The notes beneath the pieces are model-generated. The model was not told the DNA's origin and ran no database searches. It worked only from the letters and a program-made list of their open reading frames with translations. Shown in pieces: positions 15,710-24,622 of a stretch of DNA of 46,635 bases (the first letter of the stretch is position 1; each line of letters begins with the position of its first letter). Position numbers and translations under genes: made by a program. This stretch comes from Bacteroidaceae bacterium (GTDB lineage: Bacteria > Bacteroidota > Bacteroidia > Bacteroidales > Bacteroidaceae): NCBI GenBank assembly GCA_017615245.1, contig JAGAAL010000033.1, forward strand, positions 1 through 46,635, given 5' to 3'.

Positions 15710-16657
15710 ATGAGTCATCCGTATCTAATTGGCGTTGACCTCGGCGGAACAAACACCGTTTTTGGCATAGTCGATAATGAAGGCAACATCGTTTGCGAGA
15801 ATTCCATCAAGACACAAGCCTATCCCGACATCCACGATTTTGTCGAGGCATGTGTTCAGTGTGTCAATCCCCTGATTGACCAGATAGGAGGAAAACAGCT
15901 TGTGGGAGGAATGGGTATCGGAGCACCCAATGCGAACTTCTATACAGGCACCATCGAAGAAGCACCCAACCTGCCTTGGAAAGGGAAAGTGCCACTTGCA
16001 CAGATGCTCTCTGAGCGATTAGGGTTGAATGTCGTCATGACCAACGATGCAAATGCAGCAGCGATGGGCGAGATGGCCTATGGTGCAGCTCGCGGCATGC
16101 GCCACGTCGTCGTCATCACATTGGGAACAGGTGTTGGCAGCGGCATCGTGATAGATGGGAAGCTCGTCTATGGCAGCGATGGCTTTGCAGGCGAACTGGG
16201 ACACATGATTATCGACCCATCACCTACTGCTCGTCAGTGTGGCTGTGGACGTCGAGGATGTCTTGAAACCTATTGCAGCGCGCGAGGCATTGTCCGCACC
16301 GCAGAGGAACTGATAGCATCCGGGCGCCCCACCCTGCTACGTAATGTCAGCGACCTTTCAGCCCTCGAAATCTTCAAGGCAGCAAAGCAAGATGATGCTA
16401 TGGCCATCGAGACCTTCCGACGCACAGGCGAGACGCTGGGAGCCGCTTGTGCCAACATCACTACCTTCTGCAGCCCCGAAGCCTACATCTTCTTCGGAGG
16501 TCCCATGCACTCACACGAGTTCATATTCCCTGCCCTTATCGAAACCTACAACCGTCAGGTGCTCCCCATCTATCGCAATCGCTGTAAGTTCCTCTTATCA
16601 GAACTCATGGACCGCAACGCTGCCGTCCTCGGCGCTGCAGCATTATGTCACGAATAA
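15710..16657 (+). CDS. ROK-family sugar kinase, probable glucokinase
   Basis: 315 residues. The ATP-binding phosphate-1 motif IGVDLGGTNTVFGIVDNEG is at the N-terminus; NDANAAAMGE (catalytic Asp region) and TLGTGVGSGIV follow; the ROK zinc motif CGCGRRGCLETYCS is intact. There is no N-terminal HTH, so it is an enzyme and not a repressor. Most Bacteroidales members of this group phosphorylate glucose, but a related hexose or N-acetyl sugar cannot be excluded. Monocistronic, with its own promoter and a downstream hairpin. Confidence 0.9.
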   Translation: MSHPYLIGVDLGGTNTVFGIVDNEGNIVCENSIKTQAYPDIHDFVEACVQCVNPLIDQIGGKQLVGGMGIGAPNANFYTGTIEEAPNLPWKGKVPLAQMLSERLGLNVVMTNDANAAAMGEMAYGAARGMRHVVVITLGTGVGSGIVIDGKLVYGSDGFAGELGHMIIDPSPTARQCGCGRRGCLETYCSARGIVRTAEELIASGRPTLLRNVSDLSALEIFKAAKQDDAMAIETFRRTGETLGAACANITTFCSPEAYIFFGGPMHSHEFIFPALIETYNRQVLPIYRNRCKFLLSELMDRNAAVLGAAALCHE

Positions 16658-16697
16658 GTGCACTTCATCACAGTAAAAGATAGAACGTAACTCAAGA

Positions 16698-16722
16698 CGG
16701 AGGCTCATCACCTCCGCCTTTA
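16698..16722 (+). terminator. terminator of the ROK kinase gene
   Basis: CGGAGG CTCATCA CCTCCG followed by CCTTTATTATT. The stem is short but well placed 40 bp after the stop. Confidence 0.55.
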
Positions 16723-16789
16723 TTATTCCGCCCCATCGTGGCTTTCCTTCCTCCCCACTTAGAGGGATAAGAGGGGAACGTGTTTATCT

Positions 16790-16983
16790 CATATCGAGCC
16801 GATATAACCTCGGCTGTTAAAGATTGATGTCATATCGAGCCGATATAACCTCGATTGTTAAAGATTGTTGTCATATCGAACCGATATAACGTCGGTTGTT
16901 AATAAACGTTATCATATCGAATCGATATAACATCGGTTGTTAATAATTGTTACCATATCGAACCGATATAGCCTCGGTCGTCG
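16790..16983. repeat. tandem array of 41-bp repeats, about five units
   Basis: Units 16790-16830, 16831-16871, 16872-16912 and 16913-16953 are each exactly 41 bp; a partial fifth starts at 16954. Each begins CATATCGA..CGATATA. A dyad inside the unit reads AGCCGA-7 bp-TCGGCT in unit 1 and AACCGA-7 bp-TCGGTT in unit 3, a paired change. It fills the gap between two convergent genes; no gene is present in 16723-17000. Confidence 0.92.
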
Positions 16984-17000
16984 CCTGCCGGCGCCGGATT

Positions 17001-18332
17001 TTATTCATGCTTGAGTGGAATTTGGAAGATGAAGCGTGCTCCACGTTTATAAGAGGTATCCAACTTCACCACTCCATTGAGTTTGGTGGCAATCATGCGG
17101 CAGATGCTGAGTCCCAATCCTGTACCTTGTGCAAAGGTATTGAGTTTAGTGAATCGTTCAAAGATTTCCTCTGCCTTATCCTCTGGTACTCCCTTACCAG
17201 TATCGGTTACTGAGTAGGTGAGGTAACCTGGACGCTCTTTGAGCGAGCAATGGATGTGGATTTCTCCTTCCGTGGTATGTTTACATGCGTTGGTGATATA
17301 GTTGACCAACACTTGTTGGATTCGATGGGCGTCGGATACGATAGTAAAGTTGTCATCGACCTCGGTAGTATAATACATGTTCACACCTGCCGGCACTCGC
17401 AGTTCGGATGTCTTCATAGCGGCCTCCACTGGAGCATTACACTGGGTTCGGGCAAAGGTAACACGATAATTTCCACTCTCGACATCGGAGAGGTTCAGGA
17501 TGTCGTCGACAAGCATGGTCAACATGTTGGAATTGGTCATAATGTATTCACCATACTTTTTTTTCTCTTCTTCTGTCACTACTCCATCGGGCAATGCGAG
17601 CAATTGTGAGAAGCCCACAATGGCATTCAACGGGGTACGTATCTCGTGACTCATGTTCTGAACGAACATGGTCTTCATATCGCTCACGGTTTGCAAACTA
17701 CGGTTGTGACTCACGGCTGAATAGATGATTGACACGAGCAGACCCATGATCATAAGGAAAAAGAGCACCAACACCACTTGACTGCTCTTTGAACGGTCTT
17801 TCTGTAATTGCATTTGTCGCTCCGTATTGCTGTCGACCTTAATCACCATCTCTTTCAGTCTTTCTTCAAAGGTTGAGAACACCTCACGAGCTTCTGCAAT
17901 CTTATTTTGCAGAATCAGCGTATTTGCTATCTTGTCGTAAGCATCGAAAAGCTGAAGCGGATAGTTATACCTTTGAGCCAATTCGGCCTGATGACGGCTG
18001 GCATCGATAGCCATATCCTTAAAATCACGATCGAGGTAAATAGATGAGAGAATCTTGTAATAGTAAATCTTAGCCAAAGGGTAATCACTGGTTTCTGCCA
18101 CTTGACGAAGTGCTTCGGCATAATACATCGACGAATCGTTGTTGAGGTTTGTCACTGCCGCCATGAACTCTGCATAACCAGGATCGCCCTCAAGTAAATA
18201 TTGGTTCTTTTCTAAAGCTTCATTTAAATTGTCGGATTGAGCGTATAAGCACAAGGGCAATAGTGCTGACAACAGCAGCAGCAAAATGCCGCTCATCAGA
18301 TATTTACTACTCAACTTTATGTTTACGCTCAT
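17001..18332 (-). CDS. membrane sensor histidine kinase with helical-repeat sensor region
   Basis: About 443 residues. An N-terminal signal or anchor helix (LMSGILLLLLSALLPLCLYA) is followed by a 150-residue alpha-helical, TPR-like periplasmic region, a second transmembrane helix (VVLVLFFLMIMGLLVSIIY) and the kinase core: H-box MSHEIRTPLNAIVGF with the phosphorylated His, N-box VLVNYITNACKHT, and G-boxes DTGKGVPE and GTGLGLSI. There is no receiver domain and no response regulator gene in the window, so the partner is elsewhere. The start is the ATG at 18332; a GTG 6 bp upstream is also in frame. It has its own promoter. Confidence 0.92.
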   Translation of the reverse strand: MSVNIKLSSKYLMSGILLLLLSALLPLCLYAQSDNLNEALEKNQYLLEGDPGYAEFMAAVTNLNNDSSMYYAEALRQVAETSDYPLAKIYYYKILSSIYLDRDFKDMAIDASRHQAELAQRYNYPLQLFDAYDKIANTLILQNKIAEAREVFSTFEERLKEMVIKVDSNTERQMQLQKDRSKSSQVVLVLFFLMIMGLLVSIIYSAVSHNRSLQTVSDMKTMFVQNMSHEIRTPLNAIVGFSQLLALPDGVVTEEEKKKYGEYIMTNSNMLTMLVDDILNLSDVESGNYRVTFARTQCNAPVEAAMKTSELRVPAGVNMYYTTEVDDNFTIVSDAHRIQQVLVNYITNACKHTTEGEIHIHCSLKERPGYLTYSVTDTGKGVPEDKAEEIFERFTKLNTFAQGTGLGLSICRMIATKLNGVVKLDTSYKRGARFIFQIPLKHE

Positions 18333-18368
18333 TATCACGTTTGTTTGATTCCTGTATTATTTAGCGGT

Positions 18369-18377
18369 GCAAAAATA
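18369..18377 (-). promoter_or_regulatory. promoter -7 element of the histidine kinase gene
   Basis: TATTTTTGC on the minus strand fits TAnnTTTGC, about 37 bp before the ATG. No clear -33 match was seen. Confidence 0.5.
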
Positions 18378-18487
18378 AGTCTTTTTATGAAGAATAGCGA
18401 ATAAAAACGTGAAAAAATGCTGTTTTTGTAATAAATTGCCTCATTTTCACAAAAAAAAAGCATGCTGAATAAGTAATTTCTTTTGTT

Positions 18488-18985
18488 TTATGAAAAGAAA
18501 TAATACCATACAGAATCACCTATACAGATGACAAAAATAGCAATGCAAGTGATGAGTTTGAAGAAGGTACCGATGAGCAAAGAGAAGAAAGTGTAGCACG
18601 CTACTTTTAACGATGGTTCAACCTTATGGCAATCGGTATACTCTCCGAGGAAGGCACCTAAGAACGGACCGATGATGAGTCCCAGCGGCGCATAGAAAAA
18701 ACCGACAAGAAGTCCTAAAGTGGCCCCCCACGTTGCCTTCTTACATCCCCCCACCTTATTGGTAAGCCAGCCAGGAATTACGAAGTCGAGGACAGTGACA
18801 AAAGCCACCAACAAGAACATCAGAACAGTCAGTACAATCATGACGGGATGGGGGGCTGCAATGCAACACAACACCATACCCGCGAAACAGAGAGGCGGAC
18901 CAGGCAAAGCTGGTATAATAGTCCCTATAAGCCCTAAGAGGTTGAGAAAGGCGGCGATGATGAAAAGAATATCAGGAGTTGCCAT
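18488..18985 (-). CDS. DUF456-family membrane protein
   Basis: 165 residues, nearly all hydrophobic, with about four or five membrane segments. The recurring pattern GLIGTIIPALPGPPLCFAGM and, later, ATWGATLGLLVGFFYAPLGL with GPFLGAFLGEY is the glycine/proline-rich internal repeat typical of DUF456. Function unknown. It starts 19 bp after the DUF4369 lipoprotein gene and is probably the last gene of the glgB operon. Confidence 0.8.
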   Translation of the reverse strand: MATPDILFIIAAFLNLLGLIGTIIPALPGPPLCFAGMVLCCIAAPHPVMIVLTVLMFLLVAFVTVLDFVIPGWLTNKVGGCKKATWGATLGLLVGFFYAPLGLIIGPFLGAFLGEYTDCHKVEPSLKVACYTFFSLLIGTFFKLITCIAIFVICIGDSVWYYFFS

Positions 18986-19004
18986 GAGCGAGAAATGTGA
19001 AGGG

Positions 19005-19706
19005 TTAGTTATCTACTTGGCTCATGTATGAGGCAACCATCTTGTTACGTTTGAACACATCAGGTGCTTGCATATAGATTTCATCGATTTGGGGGGTAGT
19101 AGTGACGAAACCGTAATAGTCGCGAGCCTCGTAACAGAGGCGTAGGAACCATGTGACACCAAGCACATTGTAGTAGTTATCCTTCACAAACTGGGTTTCA
19201 AGGCGGTCAACCTCGTGCTGTAACCTCATTTCTTCCTCACCCAAGATATTAAATATCTCTTGCTGTGAATAGCCATCAAGGTACATCTTACTTTCACGGT
19301 TTGGCAGGTCGTCGTACATAATCTTAAGCGAATCACGCTGGGTAAGGAAAGTGTAGAGTCGCTCATTGAGTTCCGTTCCTTCAATCTTTACTATGTTGTC
19401 AGCAATGCTGATTGTAACCTTACCAGGCTCAAGCACCATCGGAAAATTCTCGTTGCCCATGTAAAGACGCACCATCATAACGGAATCGAGTGCTCCAGTC
19501 ATATCGAACTTACCATGAAGCACCTCACAAGAATCGATGGCAAGGAAGTCGACATCATCGGAACCTATCTCAAACTGCTTGATATAGGCCACCGTCCCAT
19601 CGAGAAAATACTGCGATGTAGTTCCTTCAATCACGTATTTATCTGCACACGACATGCATGTGAGCATCACAATAGACAAACCTAATATGGTAAAATTTCT
19701 ATTCAT
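19005..19706 (-). CDS. DUF4369-type lipoprotein
   Basis: About 233 residues. The start MNRNFTILGLSIVMLTCMSC was chosen because it gives a type II signal peptide with the lipobox ending at Cys20; the open frame upstream overlaps the previous gene. The body (YVIEGTTSQYFLDGTVAYIK..., VLEPGKVTISIADNIVKIEG) resembles the beta-rich DUF4369 domain often found in front of thioredoxin-like domains, but here no thioredoxin motif follows, only a helical C-terminus. The Cys should be lipidated. It lies 22 bp after the DUF6057-like gene. Confidence 0.7.
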   Translation of the reverse strand: MNRNFTILGLSIVMLTCMSCADKYVIEGTTSQYFLDGTVAYIKQFEIGSDDVDFLAIDSCEVLHGKFDMTGALDSVMMVRLYMGNENFPMVLEPGKVTISIADNIVKIEGTELNERLYTFLTQRDSLKIMYDDLPNRESKMYLDGYSQQEIFNILGEEEMRLQHEVDRLETQFVKDNYYNVLGVTWFLRLCYEARDYYGFVTTTPQIDEIYMQAPDVFKRNKMVASYMSQVDN

Positions 19707-19728
19707 ATTCCATTCTTTAAACGTTAAA

Positions 19729-20904
19729 CTATTGTTCAACATGCCACCACAACGTATTGCCATAATTCCGATGGAGTCGGTTGTTACGTACGATTTCTTT
19801 TTCATCGGAATCCTTAATGTCGGAATAGTCACGATAAGCCGCCAACATCAAAGTATCGGCAAATCCACTGAGCGAATCACGACTGATGGCTTTTGCCTGA
19901 AGCAACAGGGCTTCACGATAGGCTTTTGGCAATTCCTTCACTTTGTCGGGAGATGACAGGTCGTAATAGTTCTTGATATCGCGTATGAATCCACGCAAGT
20001 CCTTCCGCAACAAATGTCCGCACAACACATAATCGGCGAGCATGGGGTTGTGACGGGTCGAAGGATTGTGCTTCAACAGGTCAATATACTGCTGGAATGT
20101 AGTGACTGACGAATTAGCCCATGCACCCAGAGCCTCTTGAATGTCCTTGCAAGTGAAACGATGCAAACGCGTCAGGGTGTCGTCCATCTGCATCAGCGAA
20201 AGGTCTCCGTATGGCTGCGGATAGTCGAAGAGACGTTCACCCAAAAGTCCTTGTTGTGCCAATGCATACAGACGTAGTTCATTCAGTCGCGGCGATGTCA
20301 CCAGCGACTTCTCCCCCACCCGACTTGCTGCTTCGTAGTTCTTCTCAAGCAACAGACGTTCGGCTTTCAATTCATACATATAGACATCATCGGCCGAGGC
20401 ATTCGCTCCACACAACACCATCATAAGAAACAATGCCAAAAAGTTAGGCCACAGGTAACGAGAGAGGTGATAATCGCCCTCGCTAATACTTTCCCCTGGC
20501 AACTTCCGATGGAGATACAGGCTTACAACAAAAGCAACAATAAGCAATGGAAATGCCCATGTCCACTGATGCAGAGAGAAATCGGCAATGACTACCCGAT
20601 TAAGACTAGTGAGGAATGTCAGTAATAAAAACGAAGGAAAAAAAGTCAACGCATACCACCGCCCCGACAATTTGGTGAGCCTTGCCACCACATACTGCAC
20701 TCCCAACAAGATTGCTGTGATAATCAATGCTCCCCAGAAACGGGAATAACTCGTCACACCACCCGAGAACACATACTGAGCCTCAGCCAGCACATCACAC
20801 TGAAGACAGAACAGATAGAGGAAACTGAACAGCGCAAACAGCACGACAGTGAATAGTCGGATGACGTGACTGATGGTTGATGGTATAGGGTTGTTATAAT
20901 TCAT
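19729..20904 (-). CDS. polytopic membrane protein with helical C-terminal domain (DUF6057-like)
   Basis: 391 residues. The N-terminal half (about 1-180) has five or six hydrophobic segments; the C-terminal half is soluble and helical, with a TPR-like start (YELKAERLLLEKNYEAASRVGEKSL). It resembles the uncharacterised Bacteroidales family DUF6057; the assignment is from memory of its layout. Its ATG overlaps the glgB stop by 4 bp, so it is translationally coupled to glgB, but no link to glycogen is known. Confidence 0.65.
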   Translation of the reverse strand: MNYNNPIPSTISHVIRLFTVVLFALFSFLYLFCLQCDVLAEAQYVFSGGVTSYSRFWGALIITAILLGVQYVVARLTKLSGRWYALTFFPSFLLLTFLTSLNRVVIADFSLHQWTWAFPLLIVAFVVSLYLHRKLPGESISEGDYHLSRYLWPNFLALFLMMVLCGANASADDVYMYELKAERLLLEKNYEAASRVGEKSLVTSPRLNELRLYALAQQGLLGERLFDYPQPYGDLSLMQMDDTLTRLHRFTCKDIQEALGAWANSSVTTFQQYIDLLKHNPSTRHNPMLADYVLCGHLLRKDLRGFIRDIKNYYDLSSPDKVKELPKAYREALLLQAKAISRDSLSGFADTLMLAAYRDYSDIKDSDEKEIVRNNRLHRNYGNTLWWHVEQ

Positions 20905-22931
20905 TGTTTCTTCAGCACCATAGCAGTGCGGGCAGGGATATAAAGCTGCAACCAGCCCTTATGCTGCTTGGCATATAAAGGATCAGACATTGTAAAATGT
21001 TCGACAGAATCGTCCGTCAGGTTGTTACCGCCAAAGGCAGCGGAGTCGGTATTGAGCACTACTCGGTAAGAACCTTCCTTGACCAAGAATCCGTAGTCGG
21101 CGAATGACTTGTCGGGACTGAAGTTGAAGACAAAGAGCAAATCACCACGAGTATAGGCCAATATCTGGTCACCATCGTTGTGCCACACCTCTTGTACTTT
21201 GGTTTTCTGGAAACCTTTCACATCTCCGATGAGGTGAATCATAGAATTGTCGAAATCGCCCAGATAGTGGTAACAAAGGTCGTGATTATCTACAAGGTTC
21301 CACTGACGACGGGCATATTTATGACTCCAACCGTTTCCTTCGCGCGGAAAGTCAATCCACTCAGGATGTCCGAACTCATTACCCATGAAGTTCAGATAAC
21401 CGCCATTAATTGTGGAGGCAGTAAGGAGTCGTATCATCTTGTGGAGCGCAATACCACGATTTGCCATGAAGTTTTCATCACCTTTCTTGAAATGCCAATA
21501 CATATCAGCATCAATCAGTCGGAAGATGATTGTTTTATCGCCCACCAACGCCTGGTCATGACTCTCTGCATACGAGATGGTCTTCTCATCGGCACGGCGG
21601 TTGGTCAGTTCCCAGAACATCGATGATGGCTTCCAGTCCTCATCTTTAAGTTCCTTAATGGTCTTAATCCAATAATCAGGAATATTCATAGCCATGCGGT
21701 AGTCGAACCCATATCCACCATCTTCGAATGGGGCAGCCAAACCTGGCATACCACTTACTTCTTCAGCAATGGTAATGGCGTTTGGATAGACTTCGTGGAT
21801 GAGCAAGTTGGCCAATGTAAGATAAGCTATCGCCTCATCGTCCTCGTGGCCGTTGTAATAGTCACCATATCCACCGAAGGCCTCACCCAATCCGTGACTA
21901 TAATAGAGCATGGAAGTCACTCCATCGAAACGGAATCCATCGAAATGGAATTCCTCGAGCCAGTACTTACAGTTGCTCAAGAGGTAGTGAATCACCTCAT
22001 TCTTACCATAGTCAAAACAAAGACTATCCCAAGCAGGGTGTTCACGTCGTCCACCTTGCATAAAATACTGACATGGATCGCCTGCGAAGTTGCCAAGTCC
22101 CTCCATCTCGTTCTTCACTGCGTGAGAGTGAACGATATCCATGATGACGGTAATGCCATGCTGATGAGCTTCATCAATCAAAGCTTTCAGTTCCTCTGGC
22201 GTTCCAAAACGGCTTGAAGGAGCGAAGAAGTTGCTGACATGATAACCGAAACTGCCATAATAAGGATGCTCGGCAATCGCCATAATCTGTATGCAGTTGT
22301 ATCCGTCTTCAATAATGCGTGGAAGGACATTGTCCTTGAATTCAGTATAAGTGCCAACCTTCTCTGCATCCTGTGCCATGCCAATGTGGCACTCATAAAT
22401 TAGCAAGGGGGAGGTATTGGGTTTGTATTTCTTAACCTTCCATTTGTATGCTTCTTCGGGTGCCCATACCTGAGCAGAAAATATTTTGGTGACATCGTCT
22501 TGAACCACACGATTAGTCCATGCCGGAATACGTTCACCCTCGCCTCCATTCCAATGGATACGCAATTTATACAAGTCGCCATGCTTCATAGCACGATCGG
22601 GCAAGTTAATCTCCCACACACCATTCTTCTTGGGTTTCAACTGATAGGGAGCCAACTCTGTCCAACTATTAAAGTCGCCTACGAGGTACATTTCAGTAGC
22701 ATTAGGAGCCCACTCACGGAAAACCCACCCTTTGTTGGTGCGGTGAAGTCCAAAATAGAGATAACCCGAAGCAAAGTCAGACAATGACTGTTTGCCATTG
22801 TTAGTCAACTCATTCAACTTGTACAACGCATGTTCGTGACGACCTACAATGGCACCCTCGTATGGTTCAAGCCATGGGTCGTTCTTTACGAGACCTATTT
22901 TCTCTACTGTCTTAACACTTTTCTTAGGCAT
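20901..22931 (-). CDS. glgB: 1,4-alpha-glucan branching enzyme
   Basis: About 676 residues starting MPKKSVKTVEK (the frame is open 39 bp further up, but this ATG is favoured). It makes alpha-1,6 branches in glycogen. It has an N-terminal CBM48 (VFREWAPNATEMYLVGDFN) and a GH13 barrel with region I VIMDIVHSHAVKN, the nucleophile region GFRFDGVTSMLYYSHG, the acid/base region ITIAEEVSGMPG and region IV SYAESHDQAL. The protein is of the eukaryote-like GlgB type seen in Bacteroidales. It follows yhcH by 39 bp. Confidence 0.96.
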   Translation of the reverse strand: MPKKSVKTVEKIGLVKNDPWLEPYEGAIVGRHEHALYKLNELTNNGKQSLSDFASGYLYFGLHRTNKGWVFREWAPNATEMYLVGDFNSWTELAPYQLKPKKNGVWEINLPDRAMKHGDLYKLRIHWNGGEGERIPAWTNRVVQDDVTKIFSAQVWAPEEAYKWKVKKYKPNTSPLLIYECHIGMAQDAEKVGTYTEFKDNVLPRIIEDGYNCIQIMAIAEHPYYGSFGYHVSNFFAPSSRFGTPEELKALIDEAHQHGITVIMDIVHSHAVKNEMEGLGNFAGDPCQYFMQGGRREHPAWDSLCFDYGKNEVIHYLLSNCKYWLEEFHFDGFRFDGVTSMLYYSHGLGEAFGGYGDYYNGHEDDEAIAYLTLANLLIHEVYPNAITIAEEVSGMPGLAAPFEDGGYGFDYRMAMNIPDYWIKTIKELKDEDWKPSSMFWELTNRRADEKTISYAESHDQALVGDKTIIFRLIDADMYWHFKKGDENFMANRGIALHKMIRLLTASTINGGYLNFMGNEFGHPEWIDFPREGNGWSHKYARRQWNLVDNHDLCYHYLGDFDNSMIHLIGDVKGFQKTKVQEVWHNDGDQILAYTRGDLLFVFNFSPDKSFADYGFLVKEGSYRVVLNTDSAAFGGNNLTDDSVEHFTMSDPLYAKQHKGWLQLYIPARTAMVLKKQ

Positions 22932-22970
22932 AGTATAATTGGATTTATTCGCAGCCTGAAGACTGCGCAC

Positions 22971-23414
22971 TTAGTATTTTACTTTAAAGATTACTTTCTT
23001 AATCTCAGCAGCCTCGCTGACACATGGTGCATGGGCATCTTGAGGGAAGAATATGACAAACATACCTGGCTGGACGGTGATGTACTGCTGAGCCAATCCG
23101 TTGTAGAATGTAATGTCCTTCTCTGCATTGTAGGGTTGCTCGGCCAAGTCGGAACGAGGCGTGTAGCCCATCGACTCAGACACATTGAACGGAATCTGAA
23201 TGTCGATCATTACATCGTGCGACTCCAACTTTGCCTCTGCTTTAGTCTTTCCCTTCGCTACCGCGAAATTAGCATAGAGATCGTCGCCCTTAATAAGGAC
23301 CTTACCAATAGGCATAGATGCCAAATCATTGCTGTTGATATAATCAACCACATCTTGGAACAACGGGTTCAAAGCCACGTACTTTCCAAGGTTCGCTAAT
23401 GTATCAATAATCAT
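22971..23414 (-). CDS. YhcH/YjgK/YiaL-family (DUF386) protein
   Basis: 147 residues, a single cupin-like beta-barrel domain. The family pattern is clear: KVLIKGDDLYANF, then AKLESHDVMIDIQIPFNVSE with the metal-ligand His, and MFVIFFPQDAHAPCVS with the second His. Members are linked to sialic acid or other sugar metabolism, acting as possible anomerases; the substrate here is unknown. It begins 3 bp after the MORN gene and precedes glgB. Confidence 0.85.
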   Translation of the reverse strand: MIIDTLANLGKYVALNPLFQDVVDYINSNDLASMPIGKVLIKGDDLYANFAVAKGKTKAEAKLESHDVMIDIQIPFNVSESMGYTPRSDLAEQPYNAEKDITFYNGLAQQYITVQPGMFVIFFPQDAHAPCVSEAAEIKKVIFKVKY

Positions 23415-23417
23415 CGT

Positions 23418-24545
23418 TTATTGGTTTGTTACTTCTATTACACCTCGTTTATAATAGCCCTTTCGGATGATGGCTCCATTGCGGTCTTTCTCCACAAATG
23501 CTCCATCACGCACATCGTCGACATAAGTACCTTCAAAACGGATACCATCTTTATCTTCTTCCACACATTTTCCATTTTTCTTTCCATTGCTGAAGATACC
23601 CTTGAATTTAGAACCGTCTTTCATACGAAGCACACCTTCTCCATGCATCTCACCAGCTAACCAACCACCATCATACACATCTCCCTCTTTGTTGGTATAT
23701 TTACCACGTCCTTGCTGCTGGTCTTCTGCCCAATAGCCTTCGTAGACAGAGCCATCGACCCAAGTATATGTACCAAAACCTTCCATCATGCCGTTCTTAA
23801 AAGAACCCATATAACGGTTTCCATCTAAATAGGTGAAGATACCTTGACCATGACGTTTGCCGGCCACATACTCACCTTCGTATTTATCTCCATTCTTAAA
23901 AGTATAGATACCTTTACCATCCATCATATCATTCTTCCACTGGCCTTTGTAAACATCGCCATTGGCATAATTGTAAGAACCATAGCCTTCACGCATATCG
24001 TCCTTCATGTCTCCATAATAGGTAGATCCGTCAGCCCAGTCGAACAGCCCTTTGCCGTTCTTTTTATCACCTACCCATGAACCACGATAGAAGGCACCAT
24101 TCGCCCATGTGTAAGTGCCCTCGCCCTCACGCATATCTTGATGCCACTCACCGACGTACTTATCACCATTGTGATAGGTCATCGTTCCCTGCCCTTCCTG
24201 ATAGTCGGTATACCAAAGACCTTCGTACTTATTACCATTGGAAAAAACATAGACACCATGTCCATGCTGATGGTCGTTCACCCAAGAACCTTCGTACTTT
24301 TCTCCATCCACAAACGAGTATGTTCCCTCACCATGACGTTTGGCTTTTAAATACTCTCCCTCATAGGTATCGCCAGTAAGGAACACCGTCTTACCACGTC
24401 CATTGGGTTTCCCATTAGTGAGTTGTCCCGTGTAGATGGAACCATCCTTAAAGGTGTACTGTCCCACTGTATTCTTCTGCGCAAATGTTAACTGAGTTGC
24501 TAACATGAAGCCGCAGAGTATAATCAATCTATATGGTTGTTTCAT
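23418..24545 (-). CDS. exported protein of 14 MORN repeats
   Basis: About 375 residues. The start MKQPYRLIILCGFMLATQ gives a clean signal peptide ending near TFAQ. The remainder is made of 14 tandem 23-residue MORN repeats with the pattern NGDxYxGxWxxDxxxGxGxYxx, followed by a short tail (RKGYYKRGVIEVTNQ). The repeats form an elongated beta-meander; in other organisms they bind lipid or act as scaffolds. An exported form suggests a periplasmic or surface scaffold, but the role is unknown. First gene of the minus-strand run MORN-yhcH-glgB, with its own promoter. Confidence 0.88.
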   Translation of the reverse strand: MKQPYRLIILCGFMLATQLTFAQKNTVGQYTFKDGSIYTGQLTNGKPNGRGKTVFLTGDTYEGEYLKAKRHGEGTYSFVDGEKYEGSWVNDHQHGHGVYVFSNGNKYEGLWYTDYQEGQGTMTYHNGDKYVGEWHQDMREGEGTYTWANGAFYRGSWVGDKKNGKGLFDWADGSTYYGDMKDDMREGYGSYNYANGDVYKGQWKNDMMDGKGIYTFKNGDKYEGEYVAGKRHGQGIFTYLDGNRYMGSFKNGMMEGFGTYTWVDGSVYEGYWAEDQQQGRGKYTNKEGDVYDGGWLAGEMHGEGVLRMKDGSKFKGIFSNGKKNGKCVEEDKDGIRFEGTYVDDVRDGAFVEKDRNGAIIRKGYYKRGVIEVTNQ

Positions 24546-24580
24546 GACAATTTCGCGATAACATTTTGTAATATGTGCGA

Positions 24581-24588
24581 CAAAAGTA
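24581..24588 (-). promoter_or_regulatory. promoter -7 element of the MORN-yhcH-glgB operon
   Basis: TACTTTTG on the minus strand fits TAnnTTTG, 36 bp before the MORN ATG. The -33 region is unclear. Confidence 0.5.
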
Positions 24589-24622
24589 CAAATTATTATC
24601 GAAACCCACAAAGATATTAAGA

